Source of the DNA: Halomonas sp. ALS9
GTDB lineage: Bacteria > Pseudomonadota > Gammaproteobacteria > Pseudomonadales > Halomonadaceae
Reading direction: 5' to 3'
NCBI RefSeq assembly: GCF_001651035.1
Contig: NZ_LXRG01000163.1
Coordinates: forward strand, 146,719 to 210,718
Length of the DNA stretch: 64,000 nucleotides
Shown: positions 16,576-25,245 of the stretch, one piece after another
Numbering within the stretch: position 1 is the first letter of the stretch
Layout of the letters: each line of letters begins with the position of its first letter
The notes under the pieces: model-generated
Told to the model about the DNA's origin: nothing
The model's database searches: none
Seen by the model: only the letters and a program-made list of their open reading frames with translations
Program-made: the position numbers and the translations under genes

Positions 16576-17448
16576 TCACTCACTATCAGTTAGTTTGTCC
16601 TGCGTTTTGAGCTCGAAGTCGCTGGCGTCATGACGCTCGTGCAACTGCTCATGAGGTTCGCCAAAGCTGCGGTTGACCATGCGGCCGCGTTTAACGGCGG
16701 GGCGTTCGTCAATCTCTTCGGTCCAACGCAGAACGTTCTTGTAGGTGTGTGCCTCTAGGAATTCGGCTGCTTCATAGACGCGATTTTTCACCAGCGCGCC
16801 GTACCAGGGGTGAATCGCCATATCGGCAATGGTGTACTCATCCCCCGCCATAAAGCGGTTTTCCGCCAAGTGGCGGTCAAGTACATCAAGCTGGCGCTTT
16901 ACTTCCATGGTGTAGCGGTCAATCGGGTACTGGTATTTCTCCGGCGCGTAGGCGTAAAAATGGCCAAAGCCACCGCCTAGCATCGGGGCGCTGCCCATTT
17001 GCCAGAACAGCCAGGAGAGGCACTCGGTACGTTTCACCGGGTCGCTGGGTAAGAAAGCGTTAAACTTTTCAGCCAAGTAAAGCAGGATAGCGCCGGACTC
17101 AAACACCCGTTGAGGTGGATGAGTAGAGTGATCCATGAGTGCGGGGATTTTGGAGTTGGGGTTCACCTCGACAAAGCCGCTGCTGAACTGATCGCCTTCG
17201 CCAATTTGAATCAGGTAAGCGTCGTACTCGGCGCCTGTTACACCTCTTTCCAGCAGCTCTTCCAGCATCACGGTGACCTTGACGCCGTTAGGCGTGGCAA
17301 GGGAGTAAAGCTGCAGCGGGTGTTTACCCACCGGCAGTGCTTTTTCATGGGTCGGGCCGGCAATGGGGCGATTGATATTGGCAAATTTACCGCCGTTGCC
17401 CGGTTCCCATTGCCAAACCTTCGGGGGCGTATAGGTGTTGTCGCTCAT
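16576..17448 (-). CDS. yghU: YghU-type glutathione S-transferase / disulfide-bond reductase
   Basis: 290 residues from the ATG at 17448, preceded by GAGGAT. A long N-terminal extension (WQWEPGNGGKFANINRPIAGPTHEK) and the thioredoxin-like domain with LYSLATPNGVKVTVMLEE, NPNSKIPAL and ESGAILLYLAEKF are characteristic of YghU/YfcG-class proteins, which bind two glutathiones and show disulfide reductase activity. The C-terminal helical domain has MAGDEYTIADMAIHPW. It converges on the 16106 gene and shares the intergenic region with its terminator. Length and motifs are typical. Confidence 0.92.
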   Translation of the reverse strand: MSDNTYTPPKVWQWEPGNGGKFANINRPIAGPTHEKALPVGKHPLQLYSLATPNGVKVTVMLEELLERGVTGAEYDAYLIQIGEGDQFSSGFVEVNPNSKIPALMDHSTHPPQRVFESGAILLYLAEKFNAFLPSDPVKRTECLSWLFWQMGSAPMLGGGFGHFYAYAPEKYQYPIDRYTMEVKRQLDVLDRHLAENRFMAGDEYTIADMAIHPWYGALVKNRVYEAAEFLEAHTYKNVLRWTEEIDERPAVKRGRMVNRSFGEPHEQLHERHDASDFELKTQDKLTDSE

Positions 17449-17557
17449 GCGTATCCTCGCTATAAATAGGTTATCGATGATGTGGTGGCTCATATCATAG
17501 GCGGATAGTTGTTAGCCTGATAATAAAGTAGTCCATTTTCCCTAAATGAGGTGGCGG

Positions 17558-18253
17558 ATGCGTGTAATTGGTGTGCTAGGCGGTATGAGCTGGGAGTCGA
17601 CCCAGGGCTATTACCGGGCGTTAAACGAGGGCGTCAAAGCAACGCTAGGCGGTTTTCATTCAGCTAAAATCGCGATGATTAGCGTCGACTTTGCCGAAAT
17701 CGAGGCACTGCAGCAACAGGGTGACTGGAACGCGGCCGGGGATCTGCTGGCCAGTGCCGCCCAAAGCGTTGAGCGCGCGGGTGCCGACTGCCTGCTGATT
17801 GCCACTAATACGATGCATAAGGTCGCGCCCGCTGTCGCCAAGGCTATCACGATTCCATTGCTACATATTGCCGATGCCACTGCCGAGCAGTTACAGACCG
17901 ACGGCATTACTCGCGTCGGGCTATTGGGTACGCGCTTTACCATGGAGCAGGACTTTTATATCGGCCGCTTAGAAGAGCAGTTTGGTATTGAGGTCGTCGT
18001 GCCGGATCAGCCTGAGCGCGATGTCGTTAATCAGATTATTTACCAGGAACTCTGCCAGGGCCGAATCGAAGATGACTCGCGGCAGCGCTATTTGGCCATC
18101 ATTGATTCACTGCATGCCCAAGGCGCTCAGGCGGTAATTTTAGGCTGTACCGAAATCGCCATGCTGGTGAGCCAGCGCGATACCCCGGTGCCGCTTTACG
18201 ACACCACCGCTCTGCATGCGCAGAAAGCGGTGGCGTGGGCGCTAAGTGATTAA
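17558..18253 (+). CDS. Aspartate/glutamate (amino acid) racemase family protein
   Basis: 231 residues. The start at 17558 is preferred over the in-frame ATG at 17546 because TGAGGTGG, which overlaps the first ATG, is a good ribosome site for the second. N-terminal VIGVLGGMSWEST is typical of the family. In the first active-site block the usual Cys is replaced (ATNTMHK), while the second keeps Cys (GCTEI). This single-Cys pattern is that of YgeA-type L-aspartate/glutamate racemases rather than two-Cys enzymes. PLYDTTALHA closes the domain. The natural substrate is unproven. Confidence 0.9.
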   Translation: MRVIGVLGGMSWESTQGYYRALNEGVKATLGGFHSAKIAMISVDFAEIEALQQQGDWNAAGDLLASAAQSVERAGADCLLIATNTMHKVAPAVAKAITIPLLHIADATAEQLQTDGITRVGLLGTRFTMEQDFYIGRLEEQFGIEVVVPDQPERDVVNQIIYQELCQGRIEDDSRQRYLAIIDSLHAQGAQAVILGCTEIAMLVSQRDTPVPLYDTTALHAQKAVAWALSD

Positions 18254-18266
18254 TCTAGCTAACAGC

Positions 18267-18701
18267 TTAGACCAATGTCAGAGTGACGTTGATATTGCCA
18301 CGGGTAGCGTTGGAGTAGGGGCAGACCACATGGGCTTTATCAACCAACTGCTGGGCAACGTCTTGCTCAAGGCCGGGCAGGCTGATTTTTAGCTCAACTT
18401 CGATACCAAAGCCTGTCGGAATGGCGCCGATACCCACATGTCCATCAATTTTCGTATCCTGGGGAAGTGTTACTTTTTCCTGGCTCGCCACGTGCTTTAG
18501 TGCGCCTAAAAAGCAGGCTGAGTAGCCTGCGGCAAAGAGTTGCTCAGGATTGGTGCCATCACCGCCTGCACCGCCCAGCTCTTTAGGCGTGCTGAGCTTG
18601 ACATTCAGCGCGCCGTCGGATGATTTGGCCTGTCCTTCACGGCCGCCGGTAGCGGTGGCGTGAGCACGATAAACAACGTTCTCAATAGTCGTCGTAGACA
18701 T
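18267..18701 (-). CDS. ohr: Organic hydroperoxide resistance protein Ohr
   Basis: 144-residue thiol peroxidase of the Ohr/OsmC fold that reduces organic and fatty-acid hydroperoxides. Both redox cysteines are in place: C63 in [12 protein letters not shown] and C127 in [23 protein letters not shown] is a family hallmark. AGGAG precedes the ATG. It lies downstream of ohrR on the same strand, with a 119-bp gap holding a candidate operator, the usual arrangement for OhrR control. Electrons come from lipoylated partners in known cases. Confidence 0.96.
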   Translation of the reverse strand: MSTTTIENVVYRAHATATGGREGQAKSSDGALNVKLSTPKELGGAGGDGTNPEQLFAAGYSACFLGALKHVASQEKVTLPQDTKIDGHVGIGAIPTGFGIEVELKISLPGLEQDVAQQLVDKAHVVCPYSNATRGNINVTLTLV

Positions 18702-18764
18702 TCTGTATCTCCTGTTAACGTTAATAATTATGATCCTACGCTTTTAATTTAGCGCAGCTTTATT

Positions 18765-18784
18765 TTGCGCGCAATATAAATTGC
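18765..18784 (-). promoter_or_regulatory. Candidate OhrR operator upstream of ohr
   Basis: Overlapping AT-rich dyads: TTGCGCGCAA (18765-18774) and GCAAT-N4-ATTGC (18771-18784). Position and CAATT-like half sites suit MarR-family OhrR binding. Not tested. Confidence 0.4.
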
Positions 18785-18820
18785 AAATAAATCTACTGCC
18801 TTTCACCAGAAAGCGAATGG

Positions 18821-19279
18821 CTACTGGTTTTTTTGCAGGCTATCGCGTAGCTGCACCAAATCCTCTTTCAACGTGGTCAGTGCCTCAATCGACTGCTCGC
18901 TGGCATGCACTACACAGCTAGGAATATGGTACGCCTGTTCGCGCAATGCTTTGCCTTTGTCGGTGAGATAAAGCTCAACCACACGTTCGTCTTCATGGCT
19001 GCGTTTGCGGTTTAACAACTGATCGGCTTCAAGACGCTTTAGCAGCGGCGTCAGTGAGCCAGGATCAGTTAGTAGACGCTTACTCATAGTGCCAACTGTG
19101 ATGCCATCGTTTTGCCACAATACCAACATGGCAAGGTATTGCGGGTAAGTAAGCCCCAGCTCTTTGAGCAGGGGCTTATAAACTTTGGTCATCATCAACG
19201 AGGTTGAATAGAGCGCAAAGCAAAGCTGGTGATCAAGCTCTAATTCGCTACAAGATGGTTGCACAAGTATGGGTTCCAA
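18821..19279 (-). CDS. ohrR: MarR family organic-peroxide-sensing repressor OhrR
   Basis: Up to 152 residues. The longest start is TTG at 19279; a GTG five codons in (19264), preceded by TTGGAA, is an alternative. The peroxide-sensing Cys is in LDHQLCFALYS near residue 20, the invariant place in OhrR. The winged helix has YPQYLAMLVLWQNDGITVGTMSKRL (split by the wing helix) and DERVVELYLTDKG, the wing signature. It represses ohr until the Cys is oxidised. The downstream gap to ohr carries the likely operator. Autoregulation is likely but not shown. Confidence 0.92.
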   Translation of the reverse strand: MEPILVQPSCSELELDHQLCFALYSTSLMMTKVYKPLLKELGLTYPQYLAMLVLWQNDGITVGTMSKRLLTDPGSLTPLLKRLEADQLLNRKRSHEDERVVELYLTDKGKALREQAYHIPSCVVHASEQSIEALTTLKEDLVQLRDSLQKNQ

Positions 19280-19360
19280 TCCGAAATACGTAGCCTAATG
19301 TAGCGCGGGAAGCAGTAAGTGGCTATCCCTAGACGTTGGTCGTAAGTTGGCAGTTTTGTT

Positions 19361-19389
19361 TTGACACGCCCAGGGGAGGTGGCTAGCCT
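19361..19389 (+). promoter_or_regulatory. Sigma-70 promoter for the TRAP-gluconate operon
   Basis: TTGACA (19361-19366), 17-bp spacer, TAGCCT (19384-19389). A start near 19396 would place the GntR-like operator just downstream. Confidence 0.5.
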
Positions 19390-19401
19390 TCGCCTACTGA
19401 A

Positions 19402-19415
19402 TGTTACCGGTAACA
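19402..19415 (+). promoter_or_regulatory. GntR-type operator
   Basis: Perfect 14-bp palindrome TGTTACCGGTAACA, within ATGTTACCGGTAACAA. This equals the known GntR recognition core (ATGTTA-N4-TAACAT type). It sits between the promoter and the TRAP dctP gene, ahead of gntK and a LacI-family regulator in the same cluster. Confidence 0.8.
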
Positions 19416-19446
19416 AGTTGCCGGTCTTTAAGTTCTCTATAACAGC

Positions 19447-19480
19447 AGTTCGCTACAAACAACAATTCGCTACAAACAAT
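19447..19480 (+). repeat. 17-bp direct repeat in the 5' leader of the TRAP operon
   Basis: Two copies of AGTTCGCTACAAACAAC (second with two changes) between the operator and the dctP start. They leave the AGATAACGCT leader end and start codon intact. Confidence 0.85.
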
Positions 19481-19500
19481 GAGTATTTGGAGATAACGCT

Positions 19501-20574
19501 ATGACCACTATTTGGCGCAACACACTGACCTTCGTTGGCGCGACCACGCTGACATTGGGTATGGCTCATGCTCAGAGCCCTGAGCTCTCTGATCCGCCTG
19601 AGATCCAAGGCGAGGTCGTTGGTGATCATGGTTCGCATACTTTGCGCATGGGTATTGGCCTTGCGGAAAGTTCGCCTCAATTCCTCTCCAGCAAATACTT
19701 TGGTGAGATTCTGGAACAGCGCACCGACGGTCGTATCAAGGTTAACGTTTTTCCTAACAGCCAGTTAGGTGACGATGTGCAGATGCTGGAAATGCTGCAA
19801 ACCGGCACGCTGGACATGACCTATCCGTCTAGCTCCGCTACCACGGGTTACGTTGAAGAGCTCGCCGCCTTTGACCTGCCTTTCCTGCTGCCTAGTCGTG
19901 AAGCCGCCGTAGCCGTTATGCAGAGCGATGTGGCTCAGGGCATGCTGGACGCCTTTGAAGGTACCGGCCTGAAGGCGCTCGCCTTCTCTGAAAATGGCTA
20001 TCGTCAGCTTTCTAACAGCGCACGCCCGGTGGCTAGCCCTGACGACGTTGCCGGACTTGATGTGCGTGGTTTAAGCGTACGCACGATGGAAAACCCGGTG
20101 CACTTGGCAATTTGGGAAGCGTTAGGTGCCAACCCAACGCCAATGGCGTTTGGTGAATTGTTCTCTGCCATGGAGCAGGGCGTTGTTGATGGCCAGGAAA
20201 ACCCTTGGAGCACCATCCTGACCTCTAATTTTAACGAAGTACAGGATTACGGCACTGAGACGCGTCACGTCTATACTCCTTTTATCATGATGCTTTCTGA
20301 GCGTACCTGGGATCGTATGGCGCCAGAGTATCAAGCACTTGTGCAGGAGGCCGCGCGCCAGTCCGCAGAGTACGAAATTCAGCTCTCTGCTGAATACGAT
20401 GATTGGTCTCGCGACCAGCTAGCCGAGCGGGGTATGGACATTACCCGCCTGGACGAAGAGCAACTAGCCGCGTTCCAAGACGCCGTTCAACCGGTATACG
20501 AAGAGTGGGCGCCGCGCATTGGTGAAGATTTGATCGCCGAGATTCAAAAGATAGTTGAAGAGAGCAGCAACTAA
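19501..20574 (+). CDS. TRAP transporter substrate-binding protein DctP
   Basis: 357 residues with a signal peptide (cleavage after ...MAHA, about residue 24). The mature protein shows the DctP fold: TLRMGIGLAESSPQF, QLGDDVQMLEMLQTGTLDMTY, the conserved Arg in GLDVRGLSVRTMENP that pairs with the substrate carboxylate, and GVVDGQENPW. TRAP receptors of this group bind sugar acids or other carboxylates. Neighbouring gntK and a GntR-type operator point to gluconate; this is contextual inference. First gene of the operon dctP-dctQ-dctM-gntK-gntR. Confidence 0.93.
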   Translation: MTTIWRNTLTFVGATTLTLGMAHAQSPELSDPPEIQGEVVGDHGSHTLRMGIGLAESSPQFLSSKYFGEILEQRTDGRIKVNVFPNSQLGDDVQMLEMLQTGTLDMTYPSSSATTGYVEELAAFDLPFLLPSREAAVAVMQSDVAQGMLDAFEGTGLKALAFSENGYRQLSNSARPVASPDDVAGLDVRGLSVRTMENPVHLAIWEALGANPTPMAFGELFSAMEQGVVDGQENPWSTILTSNFNEVQDYGTETRHVYTPFIMMLSERTWDRMAPEYQALVQEAARQSAEYEIQLSAEYDDWSRDQLAERGMDITRLDEEQLAAFQDAVQPVYEEWAPRIGEDLIAEIQKIVEESSN

Positions 20575-20647
20575 ACCTTACGTTTAGCGCACGACTGGGG
20601 GCAGGCCACATAGGCCTGCCCGACGCGTCAGTGCCCTTGGAGCTCCT

Positions 20648-21253
20648 ATGTCACTCTCCTCTACACCCCCCAGCTCATCTCCTTCTAGCCCCACGCCGAT
20701 AGAAGATCCATCGGTGTATCTGGACGACCCCAACCGCAAACTGCTGGAAATTGATACCGATACCCGCCAAGGCCCAGCGTTGTTTCGCTGGCTGACGTTA
20801 GGCATGGAGTATCTGATCGGCGCTATTTTAGTGGCGTTGATTGTGTCAGTTTCCTGCAATGTTGTGGGGCGTGCGCTATTTAATTACTCGCTGCCCTGGG
20901 CAGATGAGCTAGCGCGTATGCTGTTTATATGGCTGGTGTTTATCGGCGCTGCTGCAGCTTTTACGCGCTACGAGCATATTGCCGTTGACGCCCTGGTGCG
21001 GCGTCTGCCGCTGCGTTGGGCGCATATGCTATATCTGCTGCAGCATTTGATTATTACCGGCTTGATGGTGGTAATGATTTGGGGCGGCTACCAAGTGCTG
21101 TCGCGTTCAAGTGGGCGCTCAGCGATTATGGGCGTGCCGCTGAGTTTTATCAGCCTTTCGCTGGTGCTGTGCGTTATCTTTATTGCGGCGGTTTCGATAT
21201 GGCGGATGTGGGTCAGCCTGAACGTTATTCGCCACCCTGAGCGGGAGCGCTAA
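20648..21253 (+). CDS. TRAP transporter small permease DctQ
   Basis: 201 residues with four membrane spans from about residue 55, including VVGRALFNYSLPWADELARMLFIWLVFIG (in two blocks), which is the DctQ signature. The first 50 or so residues are a Ser/Pro-rich soluble stretch not usual in the family; the start is nevertheless supported by GGAG five bases ahead. It partners DctM in a sodium-driven importer. The DctM start follows 2 bp after its stop. Confidence 0.9.
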   Translation: MSLSSTPPSSSPSSPTPIEDPSVYLDDPNRKLLEIDTDTRQGPALFRWLTLGMEYLIGAILVALIVSVSCNVVGRALFNYSLPWADELARMLFIWLVFIGAAAAFTRYEHIAVDALVRRLPLRWAHMLYLLQHLIITGLMVVMIWGGYQVLSRSSGRSAIMGVPLSFISLSLVLCVIFIAAVSIWRMWVSLNVIRHPERER

Positions 21254-21255
21254 TC

Positions 21256-22536
21256 ATGCTATGGATTTTTCTGGCTATTTTATTGGCCTCCATCATTATT
21301 GGGCTGCCGATTGCCTTTGGTTTAGGCGTGGCAGCGTTGGTGATGGCGGTACTCTCTGATATTCCACTGTCGATCATGATCGAACAGTCTATTCGTGGGG
21401 TGAACAGCTTTCCGCTGCTGGCGATTCCGTTCTTTATTTTAGTTGGCGAGGTGATGAGCAATGGCGGCATTGCGCGTCGTTTGATGGAACTGGCGGCCGC
21501 CTTGGTCGGCTTTATGCGCGGCGGGTTGGGACAGGTCGCGATTACCGGTTCGATGTTCTTTGGCGGTATCAGTGGCTCTGCAGTGGCTGATACGGCCGCC
21601 ACCGGCGCGATGATGATTCCCTCAATGAAAGAGCAGGGCTACACGGCGGCCAATGCCACCGCGATTAATACCGTTTCGTCGGTGATCGGTATCATTATTC
21701 CGCCCTCCATTCCGCTGATTCTGTTCGGCATTGTCACTGAAACCTCCATTAGCCGCCTGTTTATCGCCGGTATTATCCCCGGCCTGTTGATTGGCTTTGC
21801 CCTCATGGTGACCACCTATATTCTTGCTAAAAAGGATGGTGGTGGCGTGCAACAGTTCCGCTGGGACCGTCTCTGGAGAGCCTTTAAAGATGCCTGGCTG
21901 GCGCTAGTGCTTCCAGTCATTGTGATTGGCGGTATTATTTTTGGCGTGTTTACCGCAACCGAAGCGGCCGTTGCGGCCCTGCTCTATGCGCTGGCTATTT
22001 CGCTAGTGGTCTATCGCGAATTCAAGCTTAAAGAGCTGATCGGTATGCTGATTCGCACTGCCCGATTGACCGGTATGGTGATGATGCTGCTGGCGTTCGC
22101 GACGGTGATTGCTTGGTTTCTTACCATCAATATGGTGCCGCAGACCCTGGTCAGTCAGGTACAGGCGATCACCCAGGATCCGTTTATGCTGCTGCTGATT
22201 GTGGCAACGTTGCTGCTTTTGGTGGGTTTCGTAATGGACTTGACCCCTGCGATGGTGATCATGGCGCCTATGCTTGCGCCCATCGTGACGTCGGTAGGGG
22301 TGGACGCGGCTTACTTCGGTGTTCTGATGGCATATGTATTAGGTATTGGGCTATTAACGCCGCCAGTGGGCACTTGCCTCTATGTGGGCTGCGGTGTGGG
22401 TAAAGTCTCCATGGAGTCGCTGGTCAAAGCTATGTTGCCTTACTATGTGGCGCTTTTGGTAGTGCTAGTGATCCTGATTGCTTTCCCCGGTATCGTCACT
22501 TGGCTGCCTGATCTCACTGCCGTACGCGGCAATTAA
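21256..22536 (+). CDS. TRAP transporter large permease DctM
   Basis: 426 residues with about twelve hydrophobic segments. Family motifs are IPFFILVGEVMSNGGIARR, GGISGSAVADTAATGAMMIP, GIIIPPSIPLILFG and FTATEAAVAALLYAL; the C-half has DLTPAMVIMAPMLAPI and LTPPVGTCLYVGCGV. These identify the IT-superfamily channel subunit of a TRAP importer. With DctQ it forms the membrane complex that takes substrate from the DctP receptor using a sodium gradient. Fifteen bp separate it from gntK. Confidence 0.96.
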   Translation: MLWIFLAILLASIIIGLPIAFGLGVAALVMAVLSDIPLSIMIEQSIRGVNSFPLLAIPFFILVGEVMSNGGIARRLMELAAALVGFMRGGLGQVAITGSMFFGGISGSAVADTAATGAMMIPSMKEQGYTAANATAINTVSSVIGIIIPPSIPLILFGIVTETSISRLFIAGIIPGLLIGFALMVTTYILAKKDGGGVQQFRWDRLWRAFKDAWLALVLPVIVIGGIIFGVFTATEAAVAALLYALAISLVVYREFKLKELIGMLIRTARLTGMVMMLLAFATVIAWFLTINMVPQTLVSQVQAITQDPFMLLLIVATLLLLVGFVMDLTPAMVIMAPMLAPIVTSVGVDAAYFGVLMAYVLGIGLLTPPVGTCLYVGCGVGKVSMESLVKAMLPYYVALLVVLVILIAFPGIVTWLPDLTAVRGN

Positions 22537-22551
22537 TATAGGAGAGCCTCT

Positions 22552-23079
22552 GTGAAGAACCTCTCACAGCGTATTTTAGTGATGGGCGTATCTGGTTGTG
22601 GGAAGTCGCATATTGGTCAGCAGTTGGCGGATACCCTGGGCTCGACCTTTATTGACGGTGATGATCATCACTCACCGGCCAACGTGGCCAAAATGGCCAG
22701 CGGTACGCCGCTCAACGACGATGACCGGCGTGAGTGGCTGGATACCTTGGCGGCTCTGTTCGCCGAGTATCGAGCAAGAGAGACGTCCCTGGTGATTGCC
22801 TGCTCAGGGTTGAAAAAACGTTACCGTGATCGTCTGCGGCAAGGCGATCCAGCGCTGCATATCCTCTATTTGGAGGGCAGTCGGGAGCTACTGCTTGAAC
22901 GGCTTGAAACCCGTGCAGGCCATTTCTTCAAAGGCGATACCATGTTGGCCAGTCAACTGGCCGACCTGGAGCCGCCCAGTGAAGAGGAGGCCTTCACTGC
23001 TTCGATCGCCTTATCGCCCCAAGAGATCGTTACCCAATTTGCTGCTACGCTGCCGGCGCCCAGCGGCTCACCCATTTAG
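22552..23079 (+). CDS. gntK: Gluconokinase
   Basis: 175 residues starting at GTG (22552) after AGGAGAG. GntK-type kinase: P-loop GVSGCGKSHIG at about 12-22, FIDGDDHHSPANVAKM and GTPLNDDDRREWL, which bind gluconate, then VIACSGLKKRYRDRLR and HFFKGDTMLASQLADLE(P). It phosphorylates gluconate to 6-phosphogluconate for the Entner-Doudoroff or pentose phosphate route. Its place straight after the TRAP genes is the main evidence that the transporter carries gluconate or a near relative. Confidence 0.96.
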   Translation: MKNLSQRILVMGVSGCGKSHIGQQLADTLGSTFIDGDDHHSPANVAKMASGTPLNDDDRREWLDTLAALFAEYRARETSLVIACSGLKKRYRDRLRQGDPALHILYLEGSRELLLERLETRAGHFFKGDTMLASQLADLEPPSEEEAFTASIALSPQEIVTQFAATLPAPSGSPI

Positions 23080-23182
23080 AGGAAAATGCGCGAAAGAGAT
23101 GTAAATGAAAGAAAGAATGGGCTTTGTGGCCGCCCCTTGTGGGTAGGCCTCAATGCTATACCTTGTATAAGGCAGTTACTTT

Positions 23183-24178
23183 TTGAAGAAAAAACGCCCC
23201 ACCCTACAGGATATTGCTGATCACGTAGGGGCTACCAAAATGACGGTAAGCCGCTGCCTGCGTGACCCTGAAACGGTCTCGGAAGGCCTGCGTGAACGCA
23301 TCTTCTCGATTGCCGAACAGATTGGTTATATTCCCAATCGTGCACCGGATTTGCTCTCCCGAGCGACCAGCCACTCCATAGGGGTGCTGGTACCATCACT
23401 CACTAACCAAGTATTCGCCGACGTGATCCTTGGTATCGAAAAGCTAACGGAACCAGCGGGCTATCACCTGATGCTTTCTCACTATGGCTATAGCCCCGAG
23501 CTGGAAGAGCGCAGCTTGGCCTCGTTGCTCTCCTACAACGTTGACGGGGTGATTTTGTCAGACCGTGACCATACCCCGCGCAGCCTGCGTATGCTGGAAA
23601 CAGCCGGCATCCCGATTGTGGAAATCATGGATACTCACCGCCCTCCGCTGCAGCAGGTGGTGGGCTACGATAACGTTCAAGCCGCGTATGACATGGTGAG
23701 TGAGATGATCAAACGCGGGCGGCGCCAAGTGATTTACCTGGCGGTGCGCTTGGATGAACGTACCCGCCAACGTGAGCATGGCTATCGCCAAGCCATGCAA
23801 GAGCACGACTTAACACCTGTTACGCTACAAAGCACTCAGCGCTCTTCTTACAGCGTGGGGGCGGCACTGCTGCAACAGGTGGTCGCTGATTACCCTGCAG
23901 CGGATGGTCTATTTTGCACCAACGATGATGTAGCGGTAGGCGCCTATTTCGAGTGTCTGCGGCGGGGGATTGACGTGCCTGGGCGGATGGCTCTAGCTGG
24001 CTTTCACGGCCACGATGTAGGCCAGGTGATGACCCCCCGGCTTGCCAGCGTGGTAACCCCGCGCCAAGCGATTGGTGAAGTGGCAGCGAAGGAATTGCTG
24101 GCGCGAATTCGTGGCGAGTCGCTGACCCGCCAAGTGGTTGATTTGGGCTATCGTATTGAAACAGGCATGACACTATAA
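23183..24178 (+). CDS. gntR: LacI family regulator, GntR type (gluconate operon)
   Basis: 331 residues, starting at TTG (23183), the first in-frame start before KKKRPTLQDIADHVGATKMTVSRCLR, the LacI-type DNA-binding helices. The effector-binding domain follows (SIGVLVPSLTNQVFADVI, YNVDGVILSDRDHTPRSL, GLFCTNDDVAVGAYFE, IDVPGRMALAGFHGHDVG). It resembles E. coli GntR, which represses gluconate genes at ATGTTA-N4-TAACAT sites. Such a site lies at 19402, ahead of the operon this gene closes. A weak start codon would keep regulator levels low. Terminator at 24201. Confidence 0.9.
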   Translation: MKKKRPTLQDIADHVGATKMTVSRCLRDPETVSEGLRERIFSIAEQIGYIPNRAPDLLSRATSHSIGVLVPSLTNQVFADVILGIEKLTEPAGYHLMLSHYGYSPELEERSLASLLSYNVDGVILSDRDHTPRSLRMLETAGIPIVEIMDTHRPPLQQVVGYDNVQAAYDMVSEMIKRGRRQVIYLAVRLDERTRQREHGYRQAMQEHDLTPVTLQSTQRSSYSVGAALLQQVVADYPAADGLFCTNDDVAVGAYFECLRRGIDVPGRMALAGFHGHDVGQVMTPRLASVVTPRQAIGEVAAKELLARIRGESLTRQVVDLGYRIETGMTL

Positions 24179-24200
24179 GGTTCGTTTTCGAGTAGCCGCC

Positions 24201-24230
24201 AAGGCTGGGAGTGGCTAAAGTAGCCTTTTT
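24201..24230 (+). terminator. Terminator after gntR
   Basis: AAGGCT (24201-24206) pairs with AGCCTT (24222-24227), continuing into a T-run. It argues against the in-frame GTG at 24211 as the start of the next gene. Confidence 0.6.
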
Positions 24231-24249
24231 CATTTGTCGCGAGGCCGCC

Positions 24250-25098
24250 GTGGAGATTACTCAACTCAACATCTACCCTGTTAAATCCTTACAAGGTATC
24301 AGCGTTAATCACAGCAAGCTGCAAGAGCATGGGTTAGCCTGGGATCGCCGCTGGATGCTGGTGGATGCACAGCAGCGTTTTGTTACCCAGCGCCAACTCC
24401 CGGCGCTCGCCACCGTTGAAGTTGCGCTGACCGACGAGTACTTGGTGCTGTCGCATTCCAATGTCGCGCCGTTGAACGTGCCGCTGGCCGAGCCAGAGGG
24501 GAATTTGCGCCTAGTTAGCGTATGGAATGACCAATGCAAGGCGCTGCCGGAGAGCGAAGAAGTATCGCGCTGGCTGCTCGCCGCCCTGGGCGAGCAGGCC
24601 CAGGGGCTTAGCATGGTTCGCTTTGCCAACGAGTTTACCCGAGCCGTTGAAGAGGATTTTCTGGACGGCGGGTCAGCGCATACCTACTTCTCCGATGGTT
24701 ATCCTTTTTTGATCACCACCACGGGCTCATTAGATGCCCTTAATCAGGCCTTGATAGCGAAGGGGCAGGCACCTATCCCCATGAACCGCTTTCGGCCTAA
24801 TATCGTGGTAAAGAGCGATGAAGCATGGGCTGAAGACCGCTGGGCTACCCTGACCGAGGCGAGCGGTACTTTTCAACTGGCACTGCGTAAGCCCTGTAAG
24901 CGTTGCAAAATCACCACCATTGATCAGCATACAGCGGCAGTGCCTGCCCCAGCAGAGCCGCTGAAAACGTTGATTGAGCTCAATACACAGCCCACCCAAA
25001 AGGGCGCGCACTTTGGCCAAAACGCCACGCTGCTCAAAGGCGCAAATAGCGTTATTAATGTGGGGGATAAACTGTCGGTAACAGCCCGCAGCGTCTAG
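24250..25098 (+). CDS. MOSC domain protein (YcbX-like)
   Basis: 282 residues from the GTG at 24250, preceded by GAGG; the longer GTG start at 24211 would lie within a terminator. N-terminal MOSC_N beta-barrel: EITQLNIYPVKSLQGI and WDRRWMLVDAQQRFVTQRQ. C-terminal MOSC domain: MNRFRPNIVV, KPCKRCKITTID with the conserved Cys that carries sulfide or molybdenum cofactor, and GAHFGQNATLL. YcbX-type enzymes are molybdenum-dependent reductases of N-hydroxylated compounds. The ferredoxin domain of E. coli YcbX is absent here. Confidence 0.9.
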   Translation: MEITQLNIYPVKSLQGISVNHSKLQEHGLAWDRRWMLVDAQQRFVTQRQLPALATVEVALTDEYLVLSHSNVAPLNVPLAEPEGNLRLVSVWNDQCKALPESEEVSRWLLAALGEQAQGLSMVRFANEFTRAVEEDFLDGGSAHTYFSDGYPFLITTTGSLDALNQALIAKGQAPIPMNRFRPNIVVKSDEAWAEDRWATLTEASGTFQLALRKPCKRCKITTIDQHTAAVPAPAEPLKTLIELNTQPTQKGAHFGQNATLLKGANSVINVGDKLSVTARSV

Positions 25099-25245
25099 AT
25101 CGCCCACATGCCTATCGTTGAAGGTATGTTGTTTTTAATTAGTCAAGATGGGAGGTGTCATTAATTTAACGTTGACGCTTTTATAGGGAGTCTCTAGTGT
25201 CTTTGTTATTAGCATAATAGTTTTTTTACTCCGTGGGGAAGCGCT

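Noticed and set aside
24211..24249. GTG start of the MOSC gene at 24211
   Set aside because: It lies inside the gntR terminator hairpin, and a GAGG site fits the GTG at 24250.
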